Of a DNA stretch of 37,803 bases, positions 8,423 through 16,696 are shown in pieces. Location of the stretch: assembly GCA_030153935.1 (NCBI GenBank), contig JASKKX010000011.1, positions 1 through 37,803 of the forward strand, read 5' to 3'. Origin of the DNA: Verrucomicrobiota bacterium. Lineage in GTDB: Bacteria > Verrucomicrobiota > Kiritimatiellia > Kiritimatiellales > Tichowtungiaceae. The position numbers were made by a program, and so were the translations under genes. The notes beneath the pieces were generated by a model. It was not told the origin of the DNA. It ran no database searches and saw only the letters and a list, made by a program, of their open reading frames with translations. The number at the start of each line of letters is the position of its first letter. Position 1 is the first letter of the stretch.

Positions 8423-9400
8423 TTAAAGGGACTGCACGACCGTAATTGCGGCAACCCCGACAATATCCGCCGCAATGCAGCCACGAGAAAGATCGTTCAC
8501 CGGCTTTTTCAATCCCTGAAGAATCGGGCCGTACGCCTCGGCTCCGCCCAGCCGCTGTACCAGTTTATAACCGATATTGCCGGCATTCAGGTCCGGAAAA
8601 ATCAACACGCGGGCTTTCCCTGCAACCGTGCTGCCGGGAGCTTTTAGAGCTGCGACAGAAGGGACAATTGCCGCATCCAGCTGTAATTCGCCATCCAACT
8701 CAATTCCCTGATCAGCAAACTCATCTGCAATCAGTTTTTTTGCCTTTTCTGTCGCTTCAACCACTTTGTCCACCAACGGACTGGAGGCCGATCCTTTTGT
8801 TGAATAAGAAAGCATAGCGACTGTGGCGGGGATATTAAACTGTTTGGCTGTCTGGGCGCTCTGCACGGCGATCTGAGCCAGTTGGTCCGCATCCGGATTC
8901 TCTACAAGCCCACTGTCCGAAAAAATGTACGGAACATTATTGGAAACCATAAAAAACAAGGCGGATACCATCCCGCCTTTACGCGCACCTTTGATGATCT
9001 GCAATGCCGGTCGGACGGTGTCCGCGGTAGAATGAACCGCCCCGGAAACCAACCCGTCCGCATCACCGTTCTGCACCATCATCATCCCGAAATAGGTAAA
9101 TTGCCTGACGGTTTCACGGGCCTGATCCAGCGTGATACCTTTGCTTTTTCTGAGTTCATAAAACGACAAGGCATAGCCTTCCAACTTGTCGGAAGTCAGG
9201 GGATTAATCACTGTCACTTCGGAATTGACACGATCAGCAACGCTTTCATCGCCCAGAACAATTACATTCGCTATTTTTTCCTCAACAATCAGATTGGCAG
9301 CGGTTGTCACCCGTTCATCAGCACCTTCCGGCAGCACAATTGTGCGTGGATTCGCCTTGGCAATCTCAATGACCCCTTGAATAAATTCACTTCGACTCAT
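8423..9400 (-). CDS. pta: Phosphate acetyltransferase
   Basis: A 325-residue single-domain PTA/PTB enzyme that converts acetyl-CoA and phosphate to acetyl phosphate. The N-terminus ANPRTIVLPEGADERVTTAA, the middle NGDADGLVSGAVHSTADTVR, and the end VLIFPDLNAGNIGYKLVQRL followed by GPILQGLKKPVNDLSRGC are typical. It lacks the N-terminal regulatory DRTGG region of the long enterobacterial Pta. It lies 20 bp upstream of ackA. A terminator separates it from the ribosomal operon upstream, so its promoter should lie in 9401-9440. Confidence 0.97.
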   Translation of the reverse strand: MSRSEFIQGVIEIAKANPRTIVLPEGADERVTTAANLIVEEKIANVIVLGDESVADRVNSEVTVINPLTSDKLEGYALSFYELRKSKGITLDQARETVRQFTYFGMMMVQNGDADGLVSGAVHSTADTVRPALQIIKGARKGGMVSALFFMVSNNVPYIFSDSGLVENPDADQLAQIAVQSAQTAKQFNIPATVAMLSYSTKGSASSPLVDKVVEATEKAKKLIADEFADQGIELDGELQLDAAIVPSVAALKAPGSTVAGKARVLIFPDLNAGNIGYKLVQRLGGAEAYGPILQGLKKPVNDLSRGCIAADIVGVAAITVVQSL

Positions 9401-9436
9401 GTTTTGGAACCCTTTCTATTCATCACTTCCAGTTAA

Positions 9437-9479
9437 TAAAAAAACAAAAAACCTCCCTAAGCCTTGGCTTAAAGAGGTT
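9437..9479 (-). terminator. Rho-independent terminator after rplQ
   Basis: On the minus strand AACCTC-TT-TAAGCC / GGCTTA-GG-GAGGTT forms a hairpin, followed by TTTTTTG and a second T-run. It lies 27 bp after the rplQ stop and before pta, closing the ribosomal protein operon. Confidence 0.88.
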
Positions 9480-9505
9480 TTCATCATGGGAAATTCTCCA
9501 GACGC

Positions 9506-9886
9506 TTACTTTTCACTTTCGGTCGGTTCAGTCGTTTCAACCCACTCCAGAATCGCCATCTCAGAGGCATCGCTCATCCGCGGACCGAGCTTGCTGATTC
9601 GTGTATAGCCGCCGGAGCGGGCCAGAAATCCCGGGGCGATTTCTTCGAACAGCACCTTGACGGCGTCCGGATTCTTCAGCGCGGCTATTGCCTGACGACG
9701 GGAAGCCAGTGTGCCCTGCTTACCCAGCGTAACCATTTTTTCAGCGATCACGCGGGTTGCTTTTGCTTTGGGGAGCGTAGTTTTAATCCGGCGCTCACGG
9801 ATCAGGCTGCAGACCTGATTCGCCAGCATCGAATCACGATGCGCTCCAGTGCGGCCGAGTTTAACTGTTTTTCTAAGATGTCTCAT
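9506..9886 (-). CDS. rplQ: 50S ribosomal protein L17
   Basis: A 126-residue large-subunit protein near the tunnel exit. It has the invariant start MRHLRKTVKLGRTGAHRDSM, then IRERRIKTTLPKAKATRVIA and the end GGYTRISKLGPRMSDASEMA. A short Thr/Glu-rich tail follows. It is the last gene of the infA-to-rplQ operon, 21 bp after rpoA, with a terminator directly downstream. Confidence 0.98.
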   Translation of the reverse strand: MRHLRKTVKLGRTGAHRDSMLANQVCSLIRERRIKTTLPKAKATRVIAEKMVTLGKQGTLASRRQAIAALKNPDAVKVLFEEIAPGFLARSGGYTRISKLGPRMSDASEMAILEWVETTEPTESEK

Positions 9887-9907
9887 GACCCACCTCGTTT
9901 CTTAAAT

Positions 9908-10915
9908 TTATTCTGCATCTTTCGCCGGCGGCTTCAACAGATCGGGATCAAATGTCATGCCAAGCGACAGACCCATATCCGTAATCTTCTGTTTAATTTC
10001 ATTCAGCGATTTCTTACCAAAGTTGCGGTACTTGAGCATTTCCGCTTCTGTCTTCTGCGCCAGTTCACCAACCGTGGTGATGTTGGCGTTGTTCAGACAG
10101 TTGGCGGCACGAACACTCAGTTCGATTTCGTTAACACTGATGTTGAGCTTCTTGCGCAGATCCTCTTTTTCGATATCGATCTGTTTTTCGCTCGCTTCAA
10201 ATTCAATCAGATCTTTGTCGTAGCTGACAAAGATATCAAGGTGATGTCGAAGAATCGCAGCAGACATCGTAAGTGCATCATCAGGCGTCGCGCGACCATC
10301 AGTCCAGATTTCAATAATCAGCCGGTCGTAGTCGGTGCGGCGTCCGACACGGCAGTTATCCACCTCATACTTCACACGACTGACCGGCGAGAAAAGAGAA
10401 TCGATCGGAATTACACCGATTTCCTGGTCCTCTTCCTTGTTTCCGTCCGCAGGACAATAGCCGCGGCCGATACGTGTTTCAATCTCGGCCTCAAATTTTC
10501 CATCCACATCAAGCGTTGCGATATGGTGATCCGGATTCAGCACTTCAATACTGTCATTGACCTGAATATCTCCCGCAGTCACTTCCCCCGGCCCCTTCAC
10601 ATTGATTTTCAGACGCTGAGGCTGCCGGGTGTAGGATTTAAGCAATACTTTTTTCAGATTGAGAACAATATCCGTGACATCTTCAACGGCTCCCGGAAGA
10701 CTGCAGAATTCATGCGGAACCCCGTTGATTCTGATCGATGAAATTGCAGTTCCTTCGAGCGAGGAGAGCAGCACGCGACGCATCGAGTTTCCGATGGTGC
10801 GGCCATAACCGGCTTCAAACGGTTCAGCAATAAATTTGCCGTATGCGGCAGTGGATGCGACTTCGTCTTTGACGACCCGCTTGGGCATTTCGAAACGACC
10901 TAATCTGATCGGCAT
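9908..10915 (-). CDS. rpoA: DNA-directed RNA polymerase subunit alpha
   Basis: A 335-residue alpha subunit that dimerises to nucleate RNA polymerase and contacts activators. The N-terminal domain has FEAGYGRTIGNSMRRVLLSS and FSPVSRVKYEVDNCRVG. The C-terminal domain (about residues 240-310) has VNEIELSVRAANCLNNANI and YRNFGKKSLNEIKQKI, forming the UP-element and activator-binding surface. It lies directly after rpsK, with no rpsD between. Confidence 0.98.
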   Translation of the reverse strand: MPIRLGRFEMPKRVVKDEVASTAAYGKFIAEPFEAGYGRTIGNSMRRVLLSSLEGTAISSIRINGVPHEFCSLPGAVEDVTDIVLNLKKVLLKSYTRQPQRLKINVKGPGEVTAGDIQVNDSIEVLNPDHHIATLDVDGKFEAEIETRIGRGYCPADGNKEEDQEIGVIPIDSLFSPVSRVKYEVDNCRVGRRTDYDRLIIEIWTDGRATPDDALTMSAAILRHHLDIFVSYDKDLIEFEASEKQIDIEKEDLRKKLNISVNEIELSVRAANCLNNANITTVGELAQKTEAEMLKYRNFGKKSLNEIKQKITDMGLSLGMTFDPDLLKPPAKDAE

Positions 10916-10979
10916 TTCTCTTCCTCCCAGAACCGGGCATTAACCGGCTCGTATGGTGTTTTTGATAATCTTTTCTGTT

Positions 10980-11519
10980 CTATACGCGGCGCTGCTTTTT
11001 CGGGCGGCAACCGTTGTGCGGAACGGGGGTGGTGTCTTTAATCGCTGAAACACGGAGTCCGGCCGCCTGAATCGCACGCACAGCCGATTCACGACCCGCA
11101 CCCGGTCCCTGCACCCGGACTTCCACTTCATTCATTCCGTGAGTAATTGCACCGCGTGCAGCCTCCTGAGCCACCGTAGTCGCCGCAAACGCGGTGCTTT
11201 TACGGGAGCCTTTAAAGCCGCAGCGCCCGGCGCTGCTCCAGGAAACAACCTGCCCCCTCATATCGGTCAATGATACAATGGTGTTGTTGAACGTCGTTTT
11301 GATGAATGCAATTCCGTAGGGAACATTCTTGGCACCTTTCATCCGGCGCTTCGGCTTGTTATCCTCTTCGGAATCACCCTCAATCTGGGCAAAAATATCT
11401 TTTTGTTTAGCCGGTCTTTTTACAGCCTCTTCAGGCGCTGCGGCCGGAGTCGCTGTGACGGGTTTTTCAACTGCGGCTTCCGCCGCGACTTCTTCTACTG
11501 GTTTGGTTTCTTCAGCCAT
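10980..11519 (-). CDS. rpsK: 30S ribosomal protein S11 with N-terminal extension
   Basis: A 179-residue protein. Residues ~62-179 are a normal S11 ([68 protein letters not shown]). Residues 1-60 are an added segment rich in Ala, Glu, Pro and Lys, ending in a basic [10 protein letters not shown] patch. S11 is usually ~129 residues. ATG 11519 has an AAGGA site, while no good site precedes the internal Met60, so the extension is probably translated. S11 sits on the 30S platform by the mRNA exit. The tail's role is unknown. Confidence 0.95.
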   Translation of the reverse strand: MAEETKPVEEVAAEAAVEKPVTATPAAAPEEAVKRPAKQKDIFAQIEGDSEEDNKPKRRMKGAKNVPYGIAFIKTTFNNTIVSLTDMRGQVVSWSSAGRCGFKGSRKSTAFAATTVAQEAARGAITHGMNEVEVRVQGPGAGRESAVRAIQAAGLRVSAIKDTTPVPHNGCRPKKQRRV

Positions 11520-11540
11520 CTATGGATTCCTTGCTTAAAA

Positions 11541-11945
11541 TTACCGGGTTGCAACCTTGGCGGCCGAACGGGCTTCTTTGCCGCGAACCGCACCGACCGT
11601 GCGGGCTTTCCCTTTACGGGTACGGGCATTGGTTTTTGTACGCTGGCCGCGGACCGGGAGGCCGCGGCGATGACGCGAACCGCGATAGCTGTTAATGGAA
11701 ATCAGGCGGCGGATATTCTGTGCGACTTCACGGCGCAGGTCCCCTTCAATCTTGTACTCAGCGCGAAGAACGCCGGTCAGCTTCATCACTTCCTCGTCGG
11801 TCAGTTCATCCGCTTTTTTCGCTGGATCCAGACCGGATTTGGCAATCACTTCCCGTGACTTGGCCAAACCGAGGCCGTAAATATAGGTCAAAGCGTATTC
11901 AAGACGCTTTTTACCAGGGATATCAATACCGATAATACGAGGCAT
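11541..11945 (-). CDS. rpsM: 30S ribosomal protein S13
   Basis: A 134-residue 30S head protein that contacts the P-site tRNA and L5. It has [59 protein letters not shown] and the basic tail [17 protein letters not shown]. It lies between rpmJ (17 bp) and rpsK (21 bp), as in the conserved alpha operon. Confidence 0.98.
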   Translation of the reverse strand: MPRIIGIDIPGKKRLEYALTYIYGLGLAKSREVIAKSGLDPAKKADELTDEEVMKLTGVLRAEYKIEGDLRREVAQNIRRLISINSYRGSRHRRGLPVRGQRTKTNARTRKGKARTVGAVRGKEARSAAKVATR

Positions 11946-11962
11946 AATAAAACTGCTCCTTC

Positions 11963-12079
11963 TTAGCCCTGACGCTGCTTATGCCGGGGATTGCGTTTGT
12001 TGATTATATACACGCGCCCTTTACGACGTACAATCTTGTCGTCCGCGCTGATTTTCTTAACTGATGCCTTAACCTTCAT
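11963..12079 (-). CDS. rpmJ: 50S ribosomal protein L36, zinc-free form
   Basis: A 38-residue protein, [14 protein letters not shown] then [24 protein letters not shown]. The frame, length and C-terminal HKQRQG identify L36. The usual four zinc ligands (C-x2-C, C, H) are reduced to the His: there is no cysteine at all, so this is a C-minus L36 that folds without zinc. It sits between infA (7 bp) and rpsM (17 bp). Confidence 0.95.
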   Translation of the reverse strand: MKVKASVKKISADDKIVRRKGRVYIINKRNPRHKQRQG

Positions 12080-12086
12080 AATTCAC

Positions 12087-12293
12087 CTAAATAACGATAC
12101 GCCCTACATTCATGTTGTAAGGCGACATTTCCACCTTCACAACGCTCCCGGTATCCGGGATATCTTTTTCCCGGTCCTTCACCGCAACATAGGCCGTAAA
12201 CCGGTGTCCATTGCCCAATACGGCACGAAAAGCATGACTATCTATCACGGTCTCCAGCTGAGCGTCCAGTAAAATAGTCTCTCTATCACCCAT
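12087..12293 (-). CDS. infA: Translation initiation factor IF-1
   Basis: A 68-residue OB-fold factor that blocks the A site in initiation. It has the family pattern FRAVLGNGHRFTAYVAVKDR, a central GSVVKVEMSPYNMNVGRIV and normal length, though it diverges from the E. coli sequence. It heads infA-rpmJ-rpsM-rpsK-rpoA-rplQ. The usual upstream secY/adk/map genes are absent; divergent pdxH begins 119 bp away. Confidence 0.93.
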   Translation of the reverse strand: MGDRETILLDAQLETVIDSHAFRAVLGNGHRFTAYVAVKDREKDIPDTGSVVKVEMSPYNMNVGRIVI

Positions 12294-12411
12294 TTTTAAG
12301 AGCGGCCCATCATACCGGCCCGTTTTTTGCGTACAAGCTCTAATTACATAAATTTCATCTTTTCAAACGTCGGGAAACTCCGGCATCATTTCGTCAACCA
12401 CAGGAACCCTC

Positions 12412-13023
12412 ATGAACCGTCCTATCCACAACCGGAAATCATTTAATCTCCCTGCAGCCGGAAGCGACCCGTTTTACCTTTTCGACCGCTGGTTTGCCGA
12501 CGCAGCAGAGGCTGATGCCCGCAACGCCTCTGTCGCTGCATTTGCTACAGCCTCGTCCAGGGCCTGCCCCTCTCTGCGCATGGTTCTGCTCAAGCAGCAC
12601 GATCCAGACGGCTTTGTGTTTTATACCAATTACGAAAGCCGCAAAGCCGCCGAGATCACCGAAAACCCGAATGCAGCCATGACCTTCTGGTGGCCCGCGC
12701 AGGAACGGCAGGTGCGTATCGAAGGAAAAATTGAAAAAATCGATCCCCTCGAATCCGATGCCTATTTCGTCACCCGCCCGCGCGAAAGTCAACTCAGCGC
12801 CTGGGCTTCGGCGCAAAGTCAGATCATTGAACAGCCGGTCTCACTTGATGCGCTTCGGGAACGTTTCGGCAACGGCGAGATCCCCCGTCCGGCCCATTGG
12901 GGCGGCTTCCGGCTTATTCCCGCTCTCTTTGAGTTCTGGCAGGGACGCGAAAACCGGCTGCATGATCGCATCCGTTTCACCAAACACGACAGGGACTGGA
13001 AGACGGACCGACTCGCTCCATGA
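12412..13023 (+). CDS. pdxH: Pyridoxamine 5'-phosphate oxidase
   Basis: A 203-residue FMN enzyme that oxidises pyridoxamine- or pyridoxine-5'-phosphate to pyridoxal phosphate with O2. Motifs are PSLRMVLLKQHDPDGFVFYT, NYESRKAAEITENPNAAMTF, WWPAQERQVRIEGKIEKI, RPRESQLSAWASAQSQ and the C-terminal WGGFRLIPALFEFWQGRENR LHDRIRF. AGGA lies before ATG 12412. The enzyme's use of O2 suggests the host meets at least some oxygen. It is divergent from infA. Confidence 0.96.
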   Translation: MNRPIHNRKSFNLPAAGSDPFYLFDRWFADAAEADARNASVAAFATASSRACPSLRMVLLKQHDPDGFVFYTNYESRKAAEITENPNAAMTFWWPAQERQVRIEGKIEKIDPLESDAYFVTRPRESQLSAWASAQSQIIEQPVSLDALRERFGNGEIPRPAHWGGFRLIPALFEFWQGRENRLHDRIRFTKHDRDWKTDRLAP

Positions 13024-13111
13024 AAAGATCAGGGTCTGAAAATAAAACTCAAATCCGACCCGGCCGCTTCCGGAGTTTGGAAATCGTTCAAATACTGCTA
13101 TTCTGCCTGCT

Positions 13112-14488
13112 GTGAAGTTGTCTTTTCATAACAGTCTGCTCCTCGGTGCGCTGCTTTTTTGCGGAGGATGCGTCACCGGCCGCGAATTGACCTATGATCA
13201 TACGGTACAAGTAGTAAAACGACCGGTGAACGGAATGGCCGAGCTGGGCTGGCGCGTCAAAACCTTCTGGTCAGAAGAAATGGTTTCCTTCTGGCGACGA
13301 CGCATCAGTTTTCCCCTGCTCCGTCATCGGGACATTCCTGAATTAAGCAGTGAAGAGCAGTTCATGAACCCTGCGGTTATGGACAGATGGCTGCGACAGA
13401 AAACCGGGCCGCCTGTACAGGGGACCGCCAATCTGCTGTTCAACGGCGAAACTTTCTTTTCGCGGCTTGAAGAATCCATCCTGACGGCAACCAACCGTAT
13501 TGAACTGAAGGCCTATATTTTTGACAACGATGATGTCGCTGTGGAAATCGCCAAACGGCTGAAAAAACGCAGTCATGACATCACAATCCGACTGCTGTAC
13601 GATTCCGGAGGATCCCGCGCCTCATGGGGAACTGATGCGCCTTCATTACCCCCCGGCTATATCTATGAAACAGATGATATGATCAACTACCTCAGTTCCG
13701 GCGCCAATATCCAGCTGCGTCGCGCCGGCCACACATTGCTTACTTCCGAACACTCCAAATACATTATCATTGATGACACTGCCGCTTATTTCGGCGGCAT
13801 GAATATCGGACGGGAGTATCGTTATGACTGGCGGGATGCCATGTTCGAACTCACCGGACCTGTCATTGATGCGCTTGAGATCCGTTTTGAAAGAGCCTGG
13901 ATTCTGGCGGACGGCGGGCCGCTCACTTTTTTCAAACTGCCGAAACCGACCGCTTCAGAATATCCGCAAGACGGCGACCTCTACCTGATCGGAACCACTC
14001 CGTTCAAAGCGCATCTCTATAAGGCGCAGCTGCGTGCCATTAAACACGCCAGGAAAGTTGTCTATATCGAAAATCCATACTTATGGAATCCGGCTGTTAT
14101 TTATCAGCTCTGCGCAGCGCGTAAACGCGGAGTCGATGTCCGTGTCACCATTCCGCGCGACGTCAACCACGACATCGGAATCAGTGCCAATAAACTCACC
14201 GTTAGCCGGCTGCGCGAACACGGCGTGCGCGTTTTTATCTACCCGGGGATGACACACGTTAAAGCCGCCGTCTACGATCAGTGGGCCTGCTTCGGTTCAG
14301 CGAACTTCGATGATTTAAGCCTGCACAAAAACTACGAGCTCAATATTTTCACCGATAATCCGCAGATTGTACGGGAAATCAGAGAGGATCTTCTCGAAGA
14401 AGGACAACGCTGTTCTGTCGAAATTTTCGATGCAGACGATCTGAGTCGTATGGAAATCTTTATCGCTCGCTTCGCCCAGTATCTCTGA
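13112..14488 (+). CDS. Phospholipase D-like / cardiolipin synthase-like lipoprotein
   Basis: A 458-residue protein with two HKD motifs: H214-x-K216-x4-D221 and H382-x-K384-x4-D389. Each is followed by a FGGMN or FGSANFD signature. This is the PLD superfamily pattern of two phosphatidyl-transfer half-sites, so it probably transfers or hydrolyses phosphodiesters of phospholipids, as cardiolipin synthases do. The N-terminus has a short hydrophobic stretch ending LLFCGGC with Cys20, a plausible but non-ideal lipobox. The start is GTG 13112, which keeps the signal peptide; no clear Shine-Dalgarno is visible. It begins 88 bp after pdxH and ends tail-to-tail with the flavodoxin-like gene. Confidence 0.88.
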   Translation: MKLSFHNSLLLGALLFCGGCVTGRELTYDHTVQVVKRPVNGMAELGWRVKTFWSEEMVSFWRRRISFPLLRHRDIPELSSEEQFMNPAVMDRWLRQKTGPPVQGTANLLFNGETFFSRLEESILTATNRIELKAYIFDNDDVAVEIAKRLKKRSHDITIRLLYDSGGSRASWGTDAPSLPPGYIYETDDMINYLSSGANIQLRRAGHTLLTSEHSKYIIIDDTAAYFGGMNIGREYRYDWRDAMFELTGPVIDALEIRFERAWILADGGPLTFFKLPKPTASEYPQDGDLYLIGTTPFKAHLYKAQLRAIKHARKVVYIENPYLWNPAVIYQLCAARKRGVDVRVTIPRDVNHDIGISANKLTVSRLREHGVRVFIYPGMTHVKAAVYDQWACFGSANFDDLSLHKNYELNIFTDNPQIVREIREDLLEEGQRCSVEIFDADDLSRMEIFIARFAQYL

Positions 14489-14531
14489 CAAAAAAACGAA
14501 AGCGGAAAAATCGAATCAGATGAAATCAGCC

Positions 14532-15173
14532 CTAGCTGACTGCGGGTGATGGTAGCGACGCTGTTTTGATGAATGCCCATACTGCACGGCTTCCTGAGCC
14601 GTTGCACTTTTCATCAACACGGAAAAAGCGATCCGCCCGCGGCAGAAACCGTTGGAAAAGAGGATGAACCATCGAACTCAGCAACCGTCCGATCGCCCCG
14701 GTCTTTTCAGATTGTCCGTCCGGCAACTGTTTCAGTTCAGCAGCAATCCAATTGATTCTCGCGGATGCCGCCGCCTGAATCGTCTGCTGTTTTTCCGGCG
14801 CCGGCGCGCTGCCGAACGGAGGATAGTTGTCCGGCATTTTAACACTCCACCCGGCGGCGAGCTGCAGTCCGCGGCGCTGAAGCCGGTTTTTCAGAACCGC
14901 CAGCGTTCCGCCCTTGTTTCCCGCGCAGGTGACAACGGCAAAAATGCAGGCATCCGGCAAAGCATTCAGGGTTTCGGTGAACCGTGCAACCAGAGCCGGC
15001 GGACCGAAGGAATACACCGGAAACACCCGCCCGATCCGCGCTGCCGGCGGCGGCGGATTTTTGATCGCTTTTGCCATAGGAACCAGTTCGATATCACCGC
15101 ACTGATCTGCCAGAGCTTTAGCAACCGCCAGTGAATTTCCTGTTCCGGAAAACCAGTAAATGAACGTTTTCAT
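14532..15173 (-). CDS. EFR1-type flavodoxin-like protein with eroded ferredoxin domain
   Basis: A 213-residue protein. The N-terminal half is a flavodoxin fold with the FMN phosphate loop WFSGTGNSLAVAKALA and VFPVYSFGPPALVARF. The layout follows EFR1-family proteins (flavodoxin plus a C-terminal two-[4Fe-4S] ferredoxin). The junction VDEKCNGSGSRAVWAF matches the first cluster motif (CNGCGxC...CP), but only the first Cys remains. The chain then ends after ~20 residues, so the ferredoxin part is lost. ATG 15173 overlaps the argH stop by 1 nt, giving translational coupling. It may be a decaying gene or a flavodoxin-only variant. Confidence 0.75.
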   Translation of the reverse strand: MKTFIYWFSGTGNSLAVAKALADQCGDIELVPMAKAIKNPPPPAARIGRVFPVYSFGPPALVARFTETLNALPDACIFAVVTCAGNKGGTLAVLKNRLQRRGLQLAAGWSVKMPDNYPPFGSAPAPEKQQTIQAAASARINWIAAELKQLPDGQSEKTGAIGRLLSSMVHPLFQRFLPRADRFFRVDEKCNGSGSRAVWAFIKTASLPSPAVS

Positions 15174-16534
15174 TACATCTTCAGCAGTTTTGCAACAGCA
15201 CGGTCGATTATACGGCGTTTTTCGCGTACGGTTTCAGCGACTGCTTTGGCGCGATCGTTAAGCAGTTCCCAGTCAATGCCCAGCGGCGCGCCGAGATGGG
15301 TTTTCTGTTCAATTGCTTTCACCGGGTCCATGCTTTCAAGTTCGCCGAGATTTTCTTTAACATGATGATAGGCATCGCGAAACGGCACGCCCTGTCCAAC
15401 CAGCTCGAGTGCACGGTCGGTGGCAAACACATCGGGCGTAAATCCGGCGATCAGCGCGTCTTTATTTACCTGAATCGTCTGAACAAACGGTGCGAGCACA
15501 AGCAGGCAGGCGCGTGTCATGGCAATTCCATCCATAAACGGTTCTTTTGCATCCTGCAGATCGCGGTTGTAGCCGCCGGGGGATCCTTTGATCAGATCAT
15601 AAACCGCCAGCTCGCAGGCTTTTACACGCGTGGCGCGGGCGCGCACCAGTTCGATCACATCCGGATTTTTCTTCTGCGGCATAATGCTGCTGCCGGTGCA
15701 CAGTTCATCCGGCAGGGTGAAGTAGCCGAACTCCGGCATGGTGAACAGCATCAGGTCCTGCGCCATGCGCGAGAGCGAGAGCATCACCTGACTCATCGCG
15801 CCCAGCACAACGGATTCAAGTTTACCGCGTCCGTTATTGGCATAAAGCACGGTATGGGTCGGCCGGCTGAAACCGAGCAGAGCGGAGGTCAATTCACGGT
15901 CGATCGGCAGCGGCACGCCGTAACTGGCGGCAGAACCCAGCGGACACTGATCGTTCAGTTCATAGGCATTGATCAGCAGCGCGCAGTCATCGAGCAGGCT
16001 CTCGGTGTGCGCAGCGGCCCACAGACCGACGGACGACGGCATCCCCGGCTGCATATGCGTTCTTCCGACCATCGGAACTTTTTCGTTTTTTTTCGCAAAA
16101 ATCAGCAATGCGGAGATGAGCGAGGTGGCAGCGTCAAGTGTTCCCAGGATCTGTTCGCGGGAGTACAGGCGCAAATCAACTGCCACCTGGTCGTTGCGAC
16201 TGCGGCAGGTATGAATTTTTTTACCGAGATCGCCCAGTTTTTCGGTCAGCGTGCGTTCAACAGCGAGGTGCACATCCTGATCCGCAAGGCGGATTTCAAA
16301 AAGGCCCTCGTCGGCCTGAACAATGATTTCCTTCAGCTCCGCAATCACTTTTCTGCGCTCTTCAGCCGTGATGATCGCGGGGTTCACTTTCATTTTTGAA
16401 AGCATCGTTACATGCGCTGCCGTGCCGATGCAATCGGCCTGAATTAAATTGACATCCAGCTCGACATCGCGGCCGGCGGTAAATGCCAGCACCTCCTGAC
16501 TGACGGATCCAACGGTTGTTTTCTGTGTTTTCAT
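15173..16534 (-). CDS. argH: Argininosuccinate lyase
   Basis: A 453-residue lyase that splits argininosuccinate into arginine and fumarate. The fumarase/aspartase signature GSSIMPQKKNPD is present with its catalytic Ser. Family segments include HTCRSRNDQVAVDLRLYSRE, VGRTHMQPGMPSSVGLWAAA and PLGSAASYGVPLPIDRE. The N-terminus VGSVSQEVLAFTAGRDVELD lacks the usual 'LWGGRF' opening and begins at the following 'FTAGRDVELD' region, as in some clades. No argG is adjacent. The stop overlaps the next gene's start by 1 nt. Confidence 0.96.
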   Translation of the reverse strand: MKTQKTTVGSVSQEVLAFTAGRDVELDVNLIQADCIGTAAHVTMLSKMKVNPAIITAEERRKVIAELKEIIVQADEGLFEIRLADQDVHLAVERTLTEKLGDLGKKIHTCRSRNDQVAVDLRLYSREQILGTLDAATSLISALLIFAKKNEKVPMVGRTHMQPGMPSSVGLWAAAHTESLLDDCALLINAYELNDQCPLGSAASYGVPLPIDRELTSALLGFSRPTHTVLYANNGRGKLESVVLGAMSQVMLSLSRMAQDLMLFTMPEFGYFTLPDELCTGSSIMPQKKNPDVIELVRARATRVKACELAVYDLIKGSPGGYNRDLQDAKEPFMDGIAMTRACLLVLAPFVQTIQVNKDALIAGFTPDVFATDRALELVGQGVPFRDAYHHVKENLGELESMDPVKAIEQKTHLGAPLGIDWELLNDRAKAVAETVREKRRIIDRAVAKLLKM

Positions 16535-16696
16535 AAATCGGACAGGAAATCATTGTTTCAGGCGCATCAACATCCGGAAGAATCCGGCACGAATTTTCAT
16601 GGGGCGGAGCATCTCAAAACACGGTGTAAAATGCAAGAATGGCATTATGGCACCACGACGGTTCCCCCTTTTGACCAGCCGGGAGATGGAAATCGC

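Noticed and set aside
15296-16399. Long plus-strand open frame opposite argH
   Set aside because: Antisense shadow of a high-GC gene with a clear enzyme on the other strand.
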